From Lachnospiraceae bacterium (GTDB lineage: Bacteria > Bacillota > Clostridia > Lachnospirales > Lachnospiraceae): a stretch of 42,900 bases of DNA. The stretch is taken from NCBI GenBank assembly GCA_017518735.1, contig JAFWTY010000019.1:1-42900 (forward strand). The letters are read 5' to 3'. The translations under genes and the position numbers were made by a program. This document shows, in pieces, positions 22,781-30,300 of the stretch. Under the pieces are notes generated by a model. It was not told the DNA's origin. It did no database searches and saw nothing but the letters and a program-made list of their open reading frames with translations. Position 1 is the first letter of the stretch, and every line of letters begins with the position of its first letter.

Positions 22781-22795
22781 AACAGGAGAATGATC

Positions 22796-23692
22796 ATGGA
22801 AAAAGATATGGAGAAAGTATTGGAGAAAGCTTCCGTCCTTGTGGAAGCCCTTCCTTACATTCAGAAATTCAATCGTAAAATCATCGTTGTAAAATACGGC
22901 GGAAGTGCAATGAGCGATGAAGAAATGCAGAAAAAAGTCATCGAGGACGTTGTACTTTTGAAACTCGTTGGTTTCAAGCCCATCATTGTACACGGTGGCG
23001 GAAAGGCCATCAGTAAATGGGTACAAAAAAGCGGCAAGGAAGCGGAATTCTATAAGGGACTCCGTGTTACCGACGAAGAGACAATGGAAATTGCGGAGAT
23101 GGTTTTAAACCGTGTCAACAAGAGCCTCGTAGCTATGGCGGAACAGCTTGGTGTACGTGCTATCGGTATTTCCGGTAAGGACGGAAAACTCCTCAATGTC
23201 GACAAGCGTCTGGTAGACGGAAAAGATATCGGTTTTGTCGGCGATATCAAATCCGTGGATTCCAAGATTTTATTCGATCTTCTGGAAATGGATTTCCTTC
23301 CGATCGTTGCACCGATCGGTTTGGACGACGAATACAATACCTACAATATCAATGCCGACGACGCAGCCTGTGAAATCGCAAAAGCGGTTGGCGCAGAGAA
23401 ACTTGCATTCCTTACGGATATCGAAGGTCTGTATCGTGATTTGAACGATCCCTCCACCTTGATCTCCAGAATTACCACAACGGAAGCAAGAGGTTTGATT
23501 GACGGCGGATTCATCGGAGGCGGTATGCTTCCGAAACTCGGAAACTGCATTCAGGCAGTGGAAGACGGCGTTAGACGTGTCCATATTCTGGACGGACGTA
23601 TTCCGCACTGCTTACTGTTGGAAATCTTTACCAAGAAAGGTATCGGTACCGTGATCATTTCCGATAACGACCCGATCCGTCAGGAAGATTAG
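22796..23692 (+). CDS. argB: Acetylglutamate kinase
   Basis: This enzyme phosphorylates N-acetylglutamate with ATP, usually the arginine-inhibited control step. It is an amino-acid kinase fold protein of 298 residues. The N-terminal ATP motif KYGGSAM is near residues 34-40, the substrate loop VHGGGKAIS near 67-75, and the C-terminal stretch [23 protein letters not shown] (here [13 protein letters not shown]) near 240. An N-terminal helix of about 20 residues is present ([17 protein letters not shown]), the feature of hexameric, arginine-sensitive kinases. ATG 22796 is chosen because AGGAG lies 7 bases upstream. ATG 22790 would be only one base from it. Confidence 0.96.
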   Translation: MEKDMEKVLEKASVLVEALPYIQKFNRKIIVVKYGGSAMSDEEMQKKVIEDVVLLKLVGFKPIIVHGGGKAISKWVQKSGKEAEFYKGLRVTDEETMEIAEMVLNRVNKSLVAMAEQLGVRAIGISGKDGKLLNVDKRLVDGKDIGFVGDIKSVDSKILFDLLEMDFLPIVAPIGLDDEYNTYNINADDAACEIAKAVGAEKLAFLTDIEGLYRDLNDPSTLISRITTTEARGLIDGGFIGGGMLPKLGNCIQAVEDGVRRVHILDGRIPHCLLLEIFTKKGIGTVIISDNDPIRQED

Positions 23693-23696
23693 TCAG

Positions 23697-23710
23697 ACTA
23701 CGAATGTAGT
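23697..23710 (+). other. Small intercistronic hairpin between argB and argD
   Basis: ACTAC and GTAGT pair around GAAT, and four T follow (23711-23713 and on). The sequence is almost the same as the hairpin at the secA stop (13429-13441). Confidence 0.4.
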
Positions 23711-23731
23711 TTTATAGAAAGAAGGACTGTT

Positions 23732-24931
23732 ATGAGTACAATGCAGGAAATGATAAACGAAGCGGAATCCAGTCTGCTTCATACCTATAACCGGTATCAG
23801 GTCGTTTTTGATCATGCCGACGGCGTGACACTTTATGATACCGATGGAAAAGCATATCTGGACTTCGTATCCGGCATCGGTGTTTTTGCACTCGGATACG
23901 GAAACAAAGAATACAACGATGCGTTGAAGGCACAGATTGACAAGATTCTTCACACATCCAACTACTATTACAATGAGCCTGCCATTCAGGCTGCAAAACT
24001 GGTTACAAAATACTCCGGCATGGACAGGGTATTCTTCACCAACTCCGGTGCGGAAGCGGTGGAAGGCGCCCTCAAAGCTGCCAGAAAGTATGCTTATTTA
24101 AAAGATGGAAGCACGGATCATGAGATTATTGCGCTGAACCATTCCTTCCATGGAAGAACCTTCGGTGCTTTATCCGTTACCGGAAAGGCACAGTACCGGG
24201 AGCCGTTCAAACCGATGATCGGCAACATCAAGTTTGCGGAAATTAACGATCTGGAAAGCGTAAAAGCACAGATTACCGATAAAACCTGCGCCATCATTAT
24301 GGAGACGGTTCAGGGCGAAGGCGGAATCTTCCCTGCAACCGAGGAATTCATCAAAGGCGTACGTGCGCTTTGCGATGAGAAAGATATTCTCCTGATCATC
24401 GATGAAATCCAGTGCGGTATGGGAAGAACCGGATATTATTTTGCATTCCAGAAATTCGGCATCAAGCCGGATATCTTAACGGTTGCAAAAGCACTTGGCT
24501 GCGGTGTTCCCGTAGGTGCTTTCCTGATGACGGAAAAAGTCGGACAGAACTCCTTAAAGGCCGGCGATCACGGTACCACATACGGCGGCAATCCCTTCGT
24601 ATGCGCTGCAATCTGCGAAGTATTCCGTCAGTTTGAAGAAAAGAAGATTCCGGAACATGCCGGTGAAGTCGGAGCATATCTTTATGAGAAGCTCGAAGAA
24701 ATCAAAGAAGCATATCCGATGATTACGGACCACAGGGGAAGAGGACTCATGCAGGGTCTTGTTTTTGACCGTGAGGTGGCACCCGTGATCAATGCGGCAT
24801 TGGAAAAAGGACTTGTCTTAATCAATGCCGGAGCAAACATCATTCGTTTCCTTCCTCCTTTGGTCATTGAGAAAAAGGATGTGGATGATATGCTGGTCAT
24901 CTTAAAAGATGCATTAAATTCCTTACAGTAA
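23732..24931 (+). CDS. argD: Acetylornithine aminotransferase
   Basis: This PLP enzyme transfers an amino group from glutamate to N-acetylglutamate semialdehyde to form N-acetylornithine. It is a class III aminotransferase of 399 residues. The phosphate-binding NSGAEAVEGALKAARKY is at about 108-124, the Asp-containing LLIIDEIQCGMGRTG at about 221-235, and the PLP lysine is K253 in TVAKALGCGVPVG. AAAGGA lies about 7 bases upstream of the ATG. argJ, argB and argD are in pathway order; argC is missing from the window, so its step must be encoded elsewhere. A solute-binding protein gene begins 15 bases downstream. Confidence 0.95.
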   Translation: MSTMQEMINEAESSLLHTYNRYQVVFDHADGVTLYDTDGKAYLDFVSGIGVFALGYGNKEYNDALKAQIDKILHTSNYYYNEPAIQAAKLVTKYSGMDRVFFTNSGAEAVEGALKAARKYAYLKDGSTDHEIIALNHSFHGRTFGALSVTGKAQYREPFKPMIGNIKFAEINDLESVKAQITDKTCAIIMETVQGEGGIFPATEEFIKGVRALCDEKDILLIIDEIQCGMGRTGYYFAFQKFGIKPDILTVAKALGCGVPVGAFLMTEKVGQNSLKAGDHGTTYGGNPFVCAAICEVFRQFEEKKIPEHAGEVGAYLYEKLEEIKEAYPMITDHRGRGLMQGLVFDREVAPVINAALEKGLVLINAGANIIRFLPPLVIEKKDVDDMLVILKDALNSLQ

Positions 24932-24946
24932 AGAAAGTTTATATTT

Positions 24947-26410
24947 ATGTCCAAGAAGATTTTATCGATTTTTCTGATCCTGTGCATGACGGCGATTATG
25001 CTGTTCGGAGACTCCTACGGAGTGTTCAGAAGACGTCGCAGCGCAGAAGAAAAAATGTTTGATGACGCGCTCATCCTCTGGTACACCGATGAAAAATACG
25101 GCGAATACTTAAGAGATGCAGCGGTCGCATATGAAATGAAAACAGGGGTAAAAGTAATCCCGACGCAGGTTTCGGATGTAGATTATCTGGAGCAGATTCA
25201 GAATGCAACTACGAACGGAACCAAGTCGCCGAGTTTATTTGTGTTACCCAACGATCAGCTGGAAAAAGCAGTGCTTTCCGGTCTTGCGGCAGAAACCAGA
25301 GATCCGGATGCAGTGCTGAATTCCGCGTTTTATGCGGATGCCGGCCTTCGCGGCGTGACGTATCGTGATAAGACATACGGATATCCGCTCAGCTATGAAT
25401 CGGCTTTTGTAATTTACAACGAAACCGTCATGGAAGAGATTGCGGCGAATATTCCCGAACCCGGAGAAGAGGGTGATACCGAGGGTATTACGCTTGTAGA
25501 CGAAAGCACTGCCGAAGAGACTTCCGAAGAAGTAGTGGAATTAACCGAAGAAGAGAAACTTGCGCTGGAAGCAACGGCAAAAGAAATTCTGCCTACATCT
25601 GTAGTTGGAATTCTGGACTTCGCAAAACAGTATTCCCTTCCGGAAGGTGTGGAAAGCTATTTCCTTTGGGACACCAAAGATGTGTTATACAATTACTGGT
25701 TTGCCGGTGCATACTTAAGTGTCGGCGGTGAAAACAGTGATAAGTCTGAAGATATCAACATGTACAATGAAAATGCATTGTATTCATTAAGCGTCTATCA
25801 GGACTTCCGTGAGTTCTTCTCCATGGACGAGGACAGCGAAGATTATTCCCAGACAATCGATGATTTCATTCATCGCAAGTGCGTATTTACGGTTGCCGGA
25901 ACGGATATTATTTCCAGAATGGAAGAGGCCAAAGCCTCCGGCGAATTTACGGATGAATATGACATTCTGCCGATCGGAATGCTGAACGGAACACTGCAGT
26001 CCAAGGGACTGAGCGTTACAACGATGGTCTGCGTAAACGGTCTTTCCGAAGACCGTACCGAGGCAGAACGTTTTGCGGCTTTTGTAACGACGGAATATGC
26101 TGCATATCTGTATCCGCGTTGCAACAAGATGTCCGCGGCACACTTAAAAGAGTATCTTGTTCCTCAGATGAAGACGATGGAAGATTGCTATGAGCATACC
26201 ATTGCCATTCCGAAGATGGTGGAAACATCCAACTATTACATGCTGGTTGAGATGTGTTTTTCCAATGTCTGGGACGGAAAAGACGTGAATGCGGAGTTGA
26301 AATCCTTATCGGAATCCGTACTTCGAAATTACTATGGGGCTGATTTTTCACACGAAACAATCGAAACCCCCGAAGTTTTGGAGAATTATAACGATATCGG
26401 CGACAATTAA
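24947..26410 (+). CDS. Orphan extracellular solute-binding protein (sugar-type)
   Basis: This protein of 487 residues resembles ABC importer solute-binding proteins of the sugar (family 1) type, with WYTDEKYGEYLRDAAVAYE near residues 37-55 and KTYGYPLSYESAFVIYNETV near 140-160 (in two parts). The N-terminus has a hydrophobic segment (about 5-22), then RRRR. There is no lipobox cysteine at its end (C13 lies inside the segment after L), so it may be anchored by this segment instead of lipid. An acidic insert of about 45 residues (165-210, rich in E and T) interrupts the fold. No permease or ATPase gene is nearby. It follows argD by 15 bases, so it may be co-transcribed. The ligand is unknown. 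Confidence 0.78.
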   Translation: MSKKILSIFLILCMTAIMLFGDSYGVFRRRRSAEEKMFDDALILWYTDEKYGEYLRDAAVAYEMKTGVKVIPTQVSDVDYLEQIQNATTNGTKSPSLFVLPNDQLEKAVLSGLAAETRDPDAVLNSAFYADAGLRGVTYRDKTYGYPLSYESAFVIYNETVMEEIAANIPEPGEEGDTEGITLVDESTAEETSEEVVELTEEEKLALEATAKEILPTSVVGILDFAKQYSLPEGVESYFLWDTKDVLYNYWFAGAYLSVGGENSDKSEDINMYNENALYSLSVYQDFREFFSMDEDSEDYSQTIDDFIHRKCVFTVAGTDIISRMEEAKASGEFTDEYDILPIGMLNGTLQSKGLSVTTMVCVNGLSEDRTEAERFAAFVTTEYAAYLYPRCNKMSAAHLKEYLVPQMKTMEDCYEHTIAIPKMVETSNYYMLVEMCFSNVWDGKDVNAELKSLSESVLRNYYGADFSHETIETPEVLENYNDIGDN

Positions 26411-26467
26411 GCCTTGCGAAAGTATTTGTTTTTGATTACACTTATTATGTAGAGTCGGTTCAAGGGA

Positions 26468-26503
26468 CTTTTATTTACGTTTCCCATCAGTAAATAAAAG
26501 GAG
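26468..26503 (+). promoter_or_regulatory. Hairpin overlapping the comEA ribosome binding site
   Basis: A perfect 11-bp AT-rich stem (26468-26478 with 26490-26500) has an 11-base loop. Its 3' arm includes the first two bases of the AGGAG (26499-26503) used by ATG 26510. It could limit ribosome access in a temperature- or factor-dependent way. No promoter is convincing in the 99-base gap. Confidence 0.5.
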
Positions 26504-26509
26504 CTGACC

Positions 26510-27121
26510 ATGAAGATAGACAAAAATCTCAGAATTCGGATTATCGAAATCGCGATAATCGTTGTTTTATCCTGCGTACTTTTTCTTGCGTGTAATCATC
26601 GTTCCTCCGATCATGGAAATGAAATTGAAATCACTGCTGGTTCGGAAAATGTTTCGGAAGTTGCAGCGTATACTTCGGAGGAATCCAAAGAAACCGCGAC
26701 CATATGCGTATATGTCTGCGGTGCGGTGAATTCTCCGGGTGTGGTTGAGTTGCCCGAAGGTTCCAGAGTGGAGGATGCGTTGAGCCTGGCAGGCGGTTTT
26801 GCACCGGGCGCAAGAGAGGACTGCATCAATCTTGCCACGGTTTTGGAAGACGGACAGATGATCCGGTTTCCGTTCGAAGGCGAGGATGCGGAAACGATAG
26901 ATGACTACACCGGCGAAGAGCGGGACGGGCGCGTAAATATCAACAAAGCGTCCATACAGGAGCTTATGACGATTCCCGGAGTCGGGGAAAGCAGAGCGAA
27001 AGCGATCGTAGAATATCGCGAAACGAACGGGGCGTTTGAAACGCCGGAAGACCTGATGAAGGTTCCGGGAATCAAAGAAGGAATCTTCGCAAAAATGAAG
27101 GATTACGTGAAAGTAAAATAG
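26510..27121 (+). CDS. comEA: ComEA-like DNA-binding protein (SLBB plus helix-hairpin-helix)
   Basis: ComEA is a membrane-tethered receptor for double-stranded DNA during uptake across the cell envelope. Residues about 8-28 form the N-terminal membrane segment, ending in FLAC, which could also be an imperfect lipobox. An SLBB domain follows (about 65-125: ICVYVCGAVNSPGVVELPEG). The helix-hairpin-helix pair lies at about 140-203 (NINKASIQELMTIPGVGESRAKAIVEYR). The length of 203 residues is usual. The ribosome binding site sits in a hairpin. The response regulator gene starts 9 bases after its stop, and comEC lies 3.2 kb further on, separated by three signalling genes. Confidence 0.93.
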   Translation: MKIDKNLRIRIIEIAIIVVLSCVLFLACNHRSSDHGNEIEITAGSENVSEVAAYTSEESKETATICVYVCGAVNSPGVVELPEGSRVEDALSLAGGFAPGAREDCINLATVLEDGQMIRFPFEGEDAETIDDYTGEERDGRVNINKASIQELMTIPGVGESRAKAIVEYRETNGAFETPEDLMKVPGIKEGIFAKMKDYVKVK

Positions 27122-27130
27122 GTGGAATAT

Positions 27131-27817
27131 ATGGAAAATCGTGTTTTGGTAGTAGATGATGAAAAGGTTATCGTAAAAGGTTTGAAATTCAGTCTGGAAC
27201 AGGAAGGCTGGAAAGTAGATTGTGCATATGACGGAGAAGAAGCTTTAATGATGGCGGGACAGAAGCAGTACAACATCATCCTGCTTGATTTAATGCTTCC
27301 GAAGATCACCGGCTTGGAAGTTTGCCAGCAGATTCGCGAAACGTCGGATGTGCCGATTATCATGCTGACTGCAAAGGGCGAAGACATGGACAAGATCATG
27401 GGCCTGGAATACGGCGCCGATGATTATATTACAAAGCCTTTCAACATTCTGGAAGTAAAAGCCAGAATGAAGGCTATTATGAGAAGAACCGCTCCTTCGA
27501 AGAAGTCGGAAAGAAGAGAACTTGTTTCCGGTGATTTAAGACTTCTTCAGGATGGCAAGAGAGTTTTTGTAAAAGACAAAGAAATCAAGGTTACCGGTAA
27601 GGAATATGATTTGTTAAAGCTTCTTGTGGAGAACGTAAACCGCGTTTATTCCAGAGAAGAGCTTCTTAAGATTGTCTGGGGCGCGGATTATCCCGGCGAT
27701 GTCAGAACCGTTGACGTACATGTAAGACGTCTTCGTGAGAAGATTGAAATCAATCCCGGTGAGCCTTTGTATGTTCAGACCAAGTGGGGTTCCGGCTATT
27801 ATTACAAAGAACGTTAA
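27131..27817 (+). CDS. OmpR/PhoB-type response regulator (WalR/MtrA-like)
   Basis: This transcription factor is activated by phosphorylation. The receiver domain spans about 1-120, with acidic D9/D10, phospho-acceptor D53 in IILLDLMLP and the conserved Lys in YITKPF. The winged-helix DNA-binding domain (about 132-228) shows VTGKEYDLLKLL and the recognition-helix region DVRTVDVHVRRLREKIE. By eye it is close to WalR (IIMLTAKGEDMDKIMGLEYGADDY is the typical receiver stretch), but PhoP and MtrA regulators are similar. ATG 27131 is chosen because AGGTGG lies 5 bases upstream. A GTG at 27122 abuts the comEA stop. The kinase gene follows closely. Confidence 0.93.
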   Translation: MENRVLVVDDEKVIVKGLKFSLEQEGWKVDCAYDGEEALMMAGQKQYNIILLDLMLPKITGLEVCQQIRETSDVPIIMLTAKGEDMDKIMGLEYGADDYITKPFNILEVKARMKAIMRRTAPSKKSERRELVSGDLRLLQDGKRVFVKDKEIKVTGKEYDLLKLLVENVNRVYSREELLKIVWGADYPGDVRTVDVHVRRLREKIEINPGEPLYVQTKWGSGYYYKER

Positions 27818-27848
27818 GTTGTGAGTGCGGGAGAAGCGTAAAACCCCT

Positions 27849-29321
27849 ATGAAGAAGCTGTTTGGGAAGATTTCGGAAGAACTGAATAAAGTAAAGATTC
27901 TTAGAAGTCTTCGTTTTCGTATATCCATTTTGATTCTTTTTGTCGGACTGGTATGCTGTGTCGGCATGCGTTTCGGCATCTTAAGAAACTATCTCGATCG
28001 TGCCGTGGAAGTTCGTACGAGTGACGTTCAGAGTCAGATGCAGATTCTGGCCGATCATTTGATTTCCTATCAGTATTTGAATGAATCTTCGAGCGATGTG
28101 GTAAATGCCGAGATTGAGCAGGTGGCCAATCTGTATGATGGCCGTGTGCTTGTAATCGGCCGTAATTTTTCCGTGCTGAAGGATACTTACGGAATTGCCT
28201 CCGGCAAAATCATCATCTCCGAAGAAGTTATCAAAACCTTCCGCGGCGAGTATATCTCACATTACGATGATACCAACAAATACATTGAAATTACGGTTCC
28301 GATTACCGAGAACGTTGACGGAAAAAGCCGTATTGTCGGCTGTATTTTAGCGTCCGTTTCCACGGTTCCGATTGATCAGAATGTGGAAATTCTTTCCCGA
28401 AATTCCCTGCTGTTCATGTTTATGATTATCATTGCGGTATTGGCGTTTGCCATCTTTTTGCCGAAGGTTCTTCTTCGTCCTTTCAACCGTGTCAGTGATG
28501 CGATTTCCGAGGTAAAGAGCGGTTTTTCCGATGAAAAAATCGAAGTAAACGACTACATCGAAACGGAGCATATCGTCGATTCGTTCAACCAGGTTATGGA
28601 GCGAATGCGTACCATCGAGGAGTCCAGACAGGAGTTCGTATCCAACGTCTCTCATGAGTTAAAAACTCCGCTTACCTCAGTCAAACTGCTGGCGGATTCT
28701 TTGAATAATCAGGAGGATGTTCCGGTTGAAGTGTATAAGGATTTCATGTCCGACATCGCGGATGAAATCGATCGTGAGAATAAGATCATTAACGATCTGT
28801 TATCGCTTGTGAAGATGGATAAAAAATCCACGGATGCTCTGAATATCGAGAAGGTGGATGTCAATGCACTGATTGAGTCCGTGTTTAAGCGTCTGCTTCC
28901 GATTGCACAGGAAGCGAAAGTGGATTTGATTTTTGAAAGTGTGCGTCAGGTAACGGCGGATCTGGACGAAGTCAAGTTTACGCTTGCACTCACCAACTTA
29001 ATTGAAAACGGAATCAAATACAATCACGAGGAAGGATACGTTAAAGTCAATCTGGATGCGGATTATCAGACCTTTACAATCACGGTAAGTGACAGCGGAA
29101 TCGGTATTCCGGAGGAAGATCAGAAGAACGTGTTCGAGCGTTTCTATCGTGTAGACAAGTCTCATTCCCGCGAAATCGGCGGAACGGGACTTGGTCTTTC
29201 CATTACCAAAAATGCAATTTTGATGCACAGAGGATCCATTGAATTAAAGTCAGAGCCTGATGAAGGAACCACGTTCACGGTAAAGGTTCCCATTTCCTAC
29301 GTGGAGGGCGGTGCAAGATGA
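27849..29321 (+). CDS. Membrane sensor histidine kinase, partner of the upstream regulator
   Basis: This protein of 490 residues has two membrane helices, at about 26-44 and about 175-195. The extracytoplasmic sensor domain between them holds LADHLISYQYLNESSSDVVNAE and VPITENVDG segments. A HAMP domain follows (about 196-250). The HisKA box is VSNVSHELKTP with phospho-acceptor H269. The HATPase domain has N, G1 (DSGIGIPEED), F (FERFYR) and G2 (GGTGLGLSI) motifs. No PAS domain is seen, unlike B. subtilis WalK. ATG 27849 has GGGAG about 12 bases upstream. GTG 27825, in frame, adds 8 residues and has no ribosome binding site, so the start is uncertain. The stop overlaps the next start by four bases (ATGA). 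Confidence 0.93.
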   Translation: MKKLFGKISEELNKVKILRSLRFRISILILFVGLVCCVGMRFGILRNYLDRAVEVRTSDVQSQMQILADHLISYQYLNESSSDVVNAEIEQVANLYDGRVLVIGRNFSVLKDTYGIASGKIIISEEVIKTFRGEYISHYDDTNKYIEITVPITENVDGKSRIVGCILASVSTVPIDQNVEILSRNSLLFMFMIIIAVLAFAIFLPKVLLRPFNRVSDAISEVKSGFSDEKIEVNDYIETEHIVDSFNQVMERMRTIEESRQEFVSNVSHELKTPLTSVKLLADSLNNQEDVPVEVYKDFMSDIADEIDRENKIINDLLSLVKMDKKSTDALNIEKVDVNALIESVFKRLLPIAQEAKVDLIFESVRQVTADLDEVKFTLALTNLIENGIKYNHEEGYVKVNLDADYQTFTITVSDSGIGIPEEDQKNVFERFYRVDKSHSREIGGTGLGLSITKNAILMHRGSIELKSEPDEGTTFTVKVPISYVEGGAR

Positions 29322-30295
29322 GACAGTTGAAACTCGGAAAAAGAATATGGCGTAGTTTATCAGCCCTTATGCTCCTTGTACTGGTTGGTGTTTTTGCTAT
29401 GTCATCCTACGGATGTAGTACAAAGGAAAACCAGGGAAAGAAGTCTCAGGAAAAACAGGGCAATTACATTTACTTCATCAACCGTGACGAGACCAGAATT
29501 CAGGGAGAGGAATTTACCTTTGCAACGAAAACTGCCGATGAACAGATTCTGGAAATTGCCAATGCGCTTTGCCAGACACCGAAACATAACGAATTAAAGA
29601 CGACTCTGGGCGTTGATTTTACGCTTCGTGCCTATGAATTAAAAGAAGGCAATCTGACACTGAATATGGATGAAAAATACAAGTCCTTAAGTCCTACGAA
29701 GGAAGTGCTTGTGCGTGCGGCACTCGTGCGTTCTTTTGTGCAGGTAGACGGAGTCAACTACATACAGTTCCTTGTGGAAGGCGAAACACTCATGGACGCC
29801 GGAAACATGGCGGTCGGTCTGATGAATGCCGATTCCTTCGTGGAAAATGACGGCGCCGAGATCAATACGTATAAGCGTGTGAATGTCACGCTGTATTTTG
29901 CAAGCGAGGACGGAGAGCATTTGATTGCGGGACAGAGAAACGTAGTCTATAACACCAACGTTTCCATGGAAAAAATGGTCGTGGAGCAGTTGATCAAAGG
30001 ACCGGTTCTGGCAGGTTATTATCCGACCATCAATCCGGACACCAAGATCTTAAGTGTTACCAACAAAGATGGTACCTGCTATGTCAATTTGAGTGAAGAT
30101 TTCTTAAAGCAGCAGTATGCAATTTCCAACGATGTTGTTGTATATTCAATCGCAAATTCTTTGATCGATCTGCCGAACGTAAGCCGCGTGCAGATTCAGG
30201 TAAACGGAAGTTCCAAGGTGATGCTCGGACAGACGAAGAGCCTGGAAGAACCGATTGAACGTAACCTGGACATTATCTTAAAAGAGGAGGAATAG
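29318..30295 (+). CDS. GerMN-domain lipoprotein
   Basis: This protein of 325 residues has an N-terminal signal segment ending in SSYGC, a slightly unusual lipobox; the Cys would be lipidated. Two GerMN-type domains follow, at about 75-170 and 200-300. Both carry the LVRAALVRSFVQVDGVNYIQFLVEG or VVVYSIANSLIDLPNVSRVQIQVNG pattern of helix plus strands (parts shown). GerMN domains occur in spore germination GerM, in sporulation-channel parts and in actinobacterial LpqB, which sits beside the MtrAB two-component system. Here the gene is translationally coupled to the kinase, so it probably modulates the kinase at the outer membrane face. comEC starts 5 bases later. Confidence 0.87.
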   Translation: MRQLKLGKRIWRSLSALMLLVLVGVFAMSSYGCSTKENQGKKSQEKQGNYIYFINRDETRIQGEEFTFATKTADEQILEIANALCQTPKHNELKTTLGVDFTLRAYELKEGNLTLNMDEKYKSLSPTKEVLVRAALVRSFVQVDGVNYIQFLVEGETLMDAGNMAVGLMNADSFVENDGAEINTYKRVNVTLYFASEDGEHLIAGQRNVVYNTNVSMEKMVVEQLIKGPVLAGYYPTINPDTKILSVTNKDGTCYVNLSEDFLKQQYAISNDVVVYSIANSLIDLPNVSRVQIQVNGSSKVMLGQTKSLEEPIERNLDIILKEEE

Positions 30296-30300
30296 ATTTT

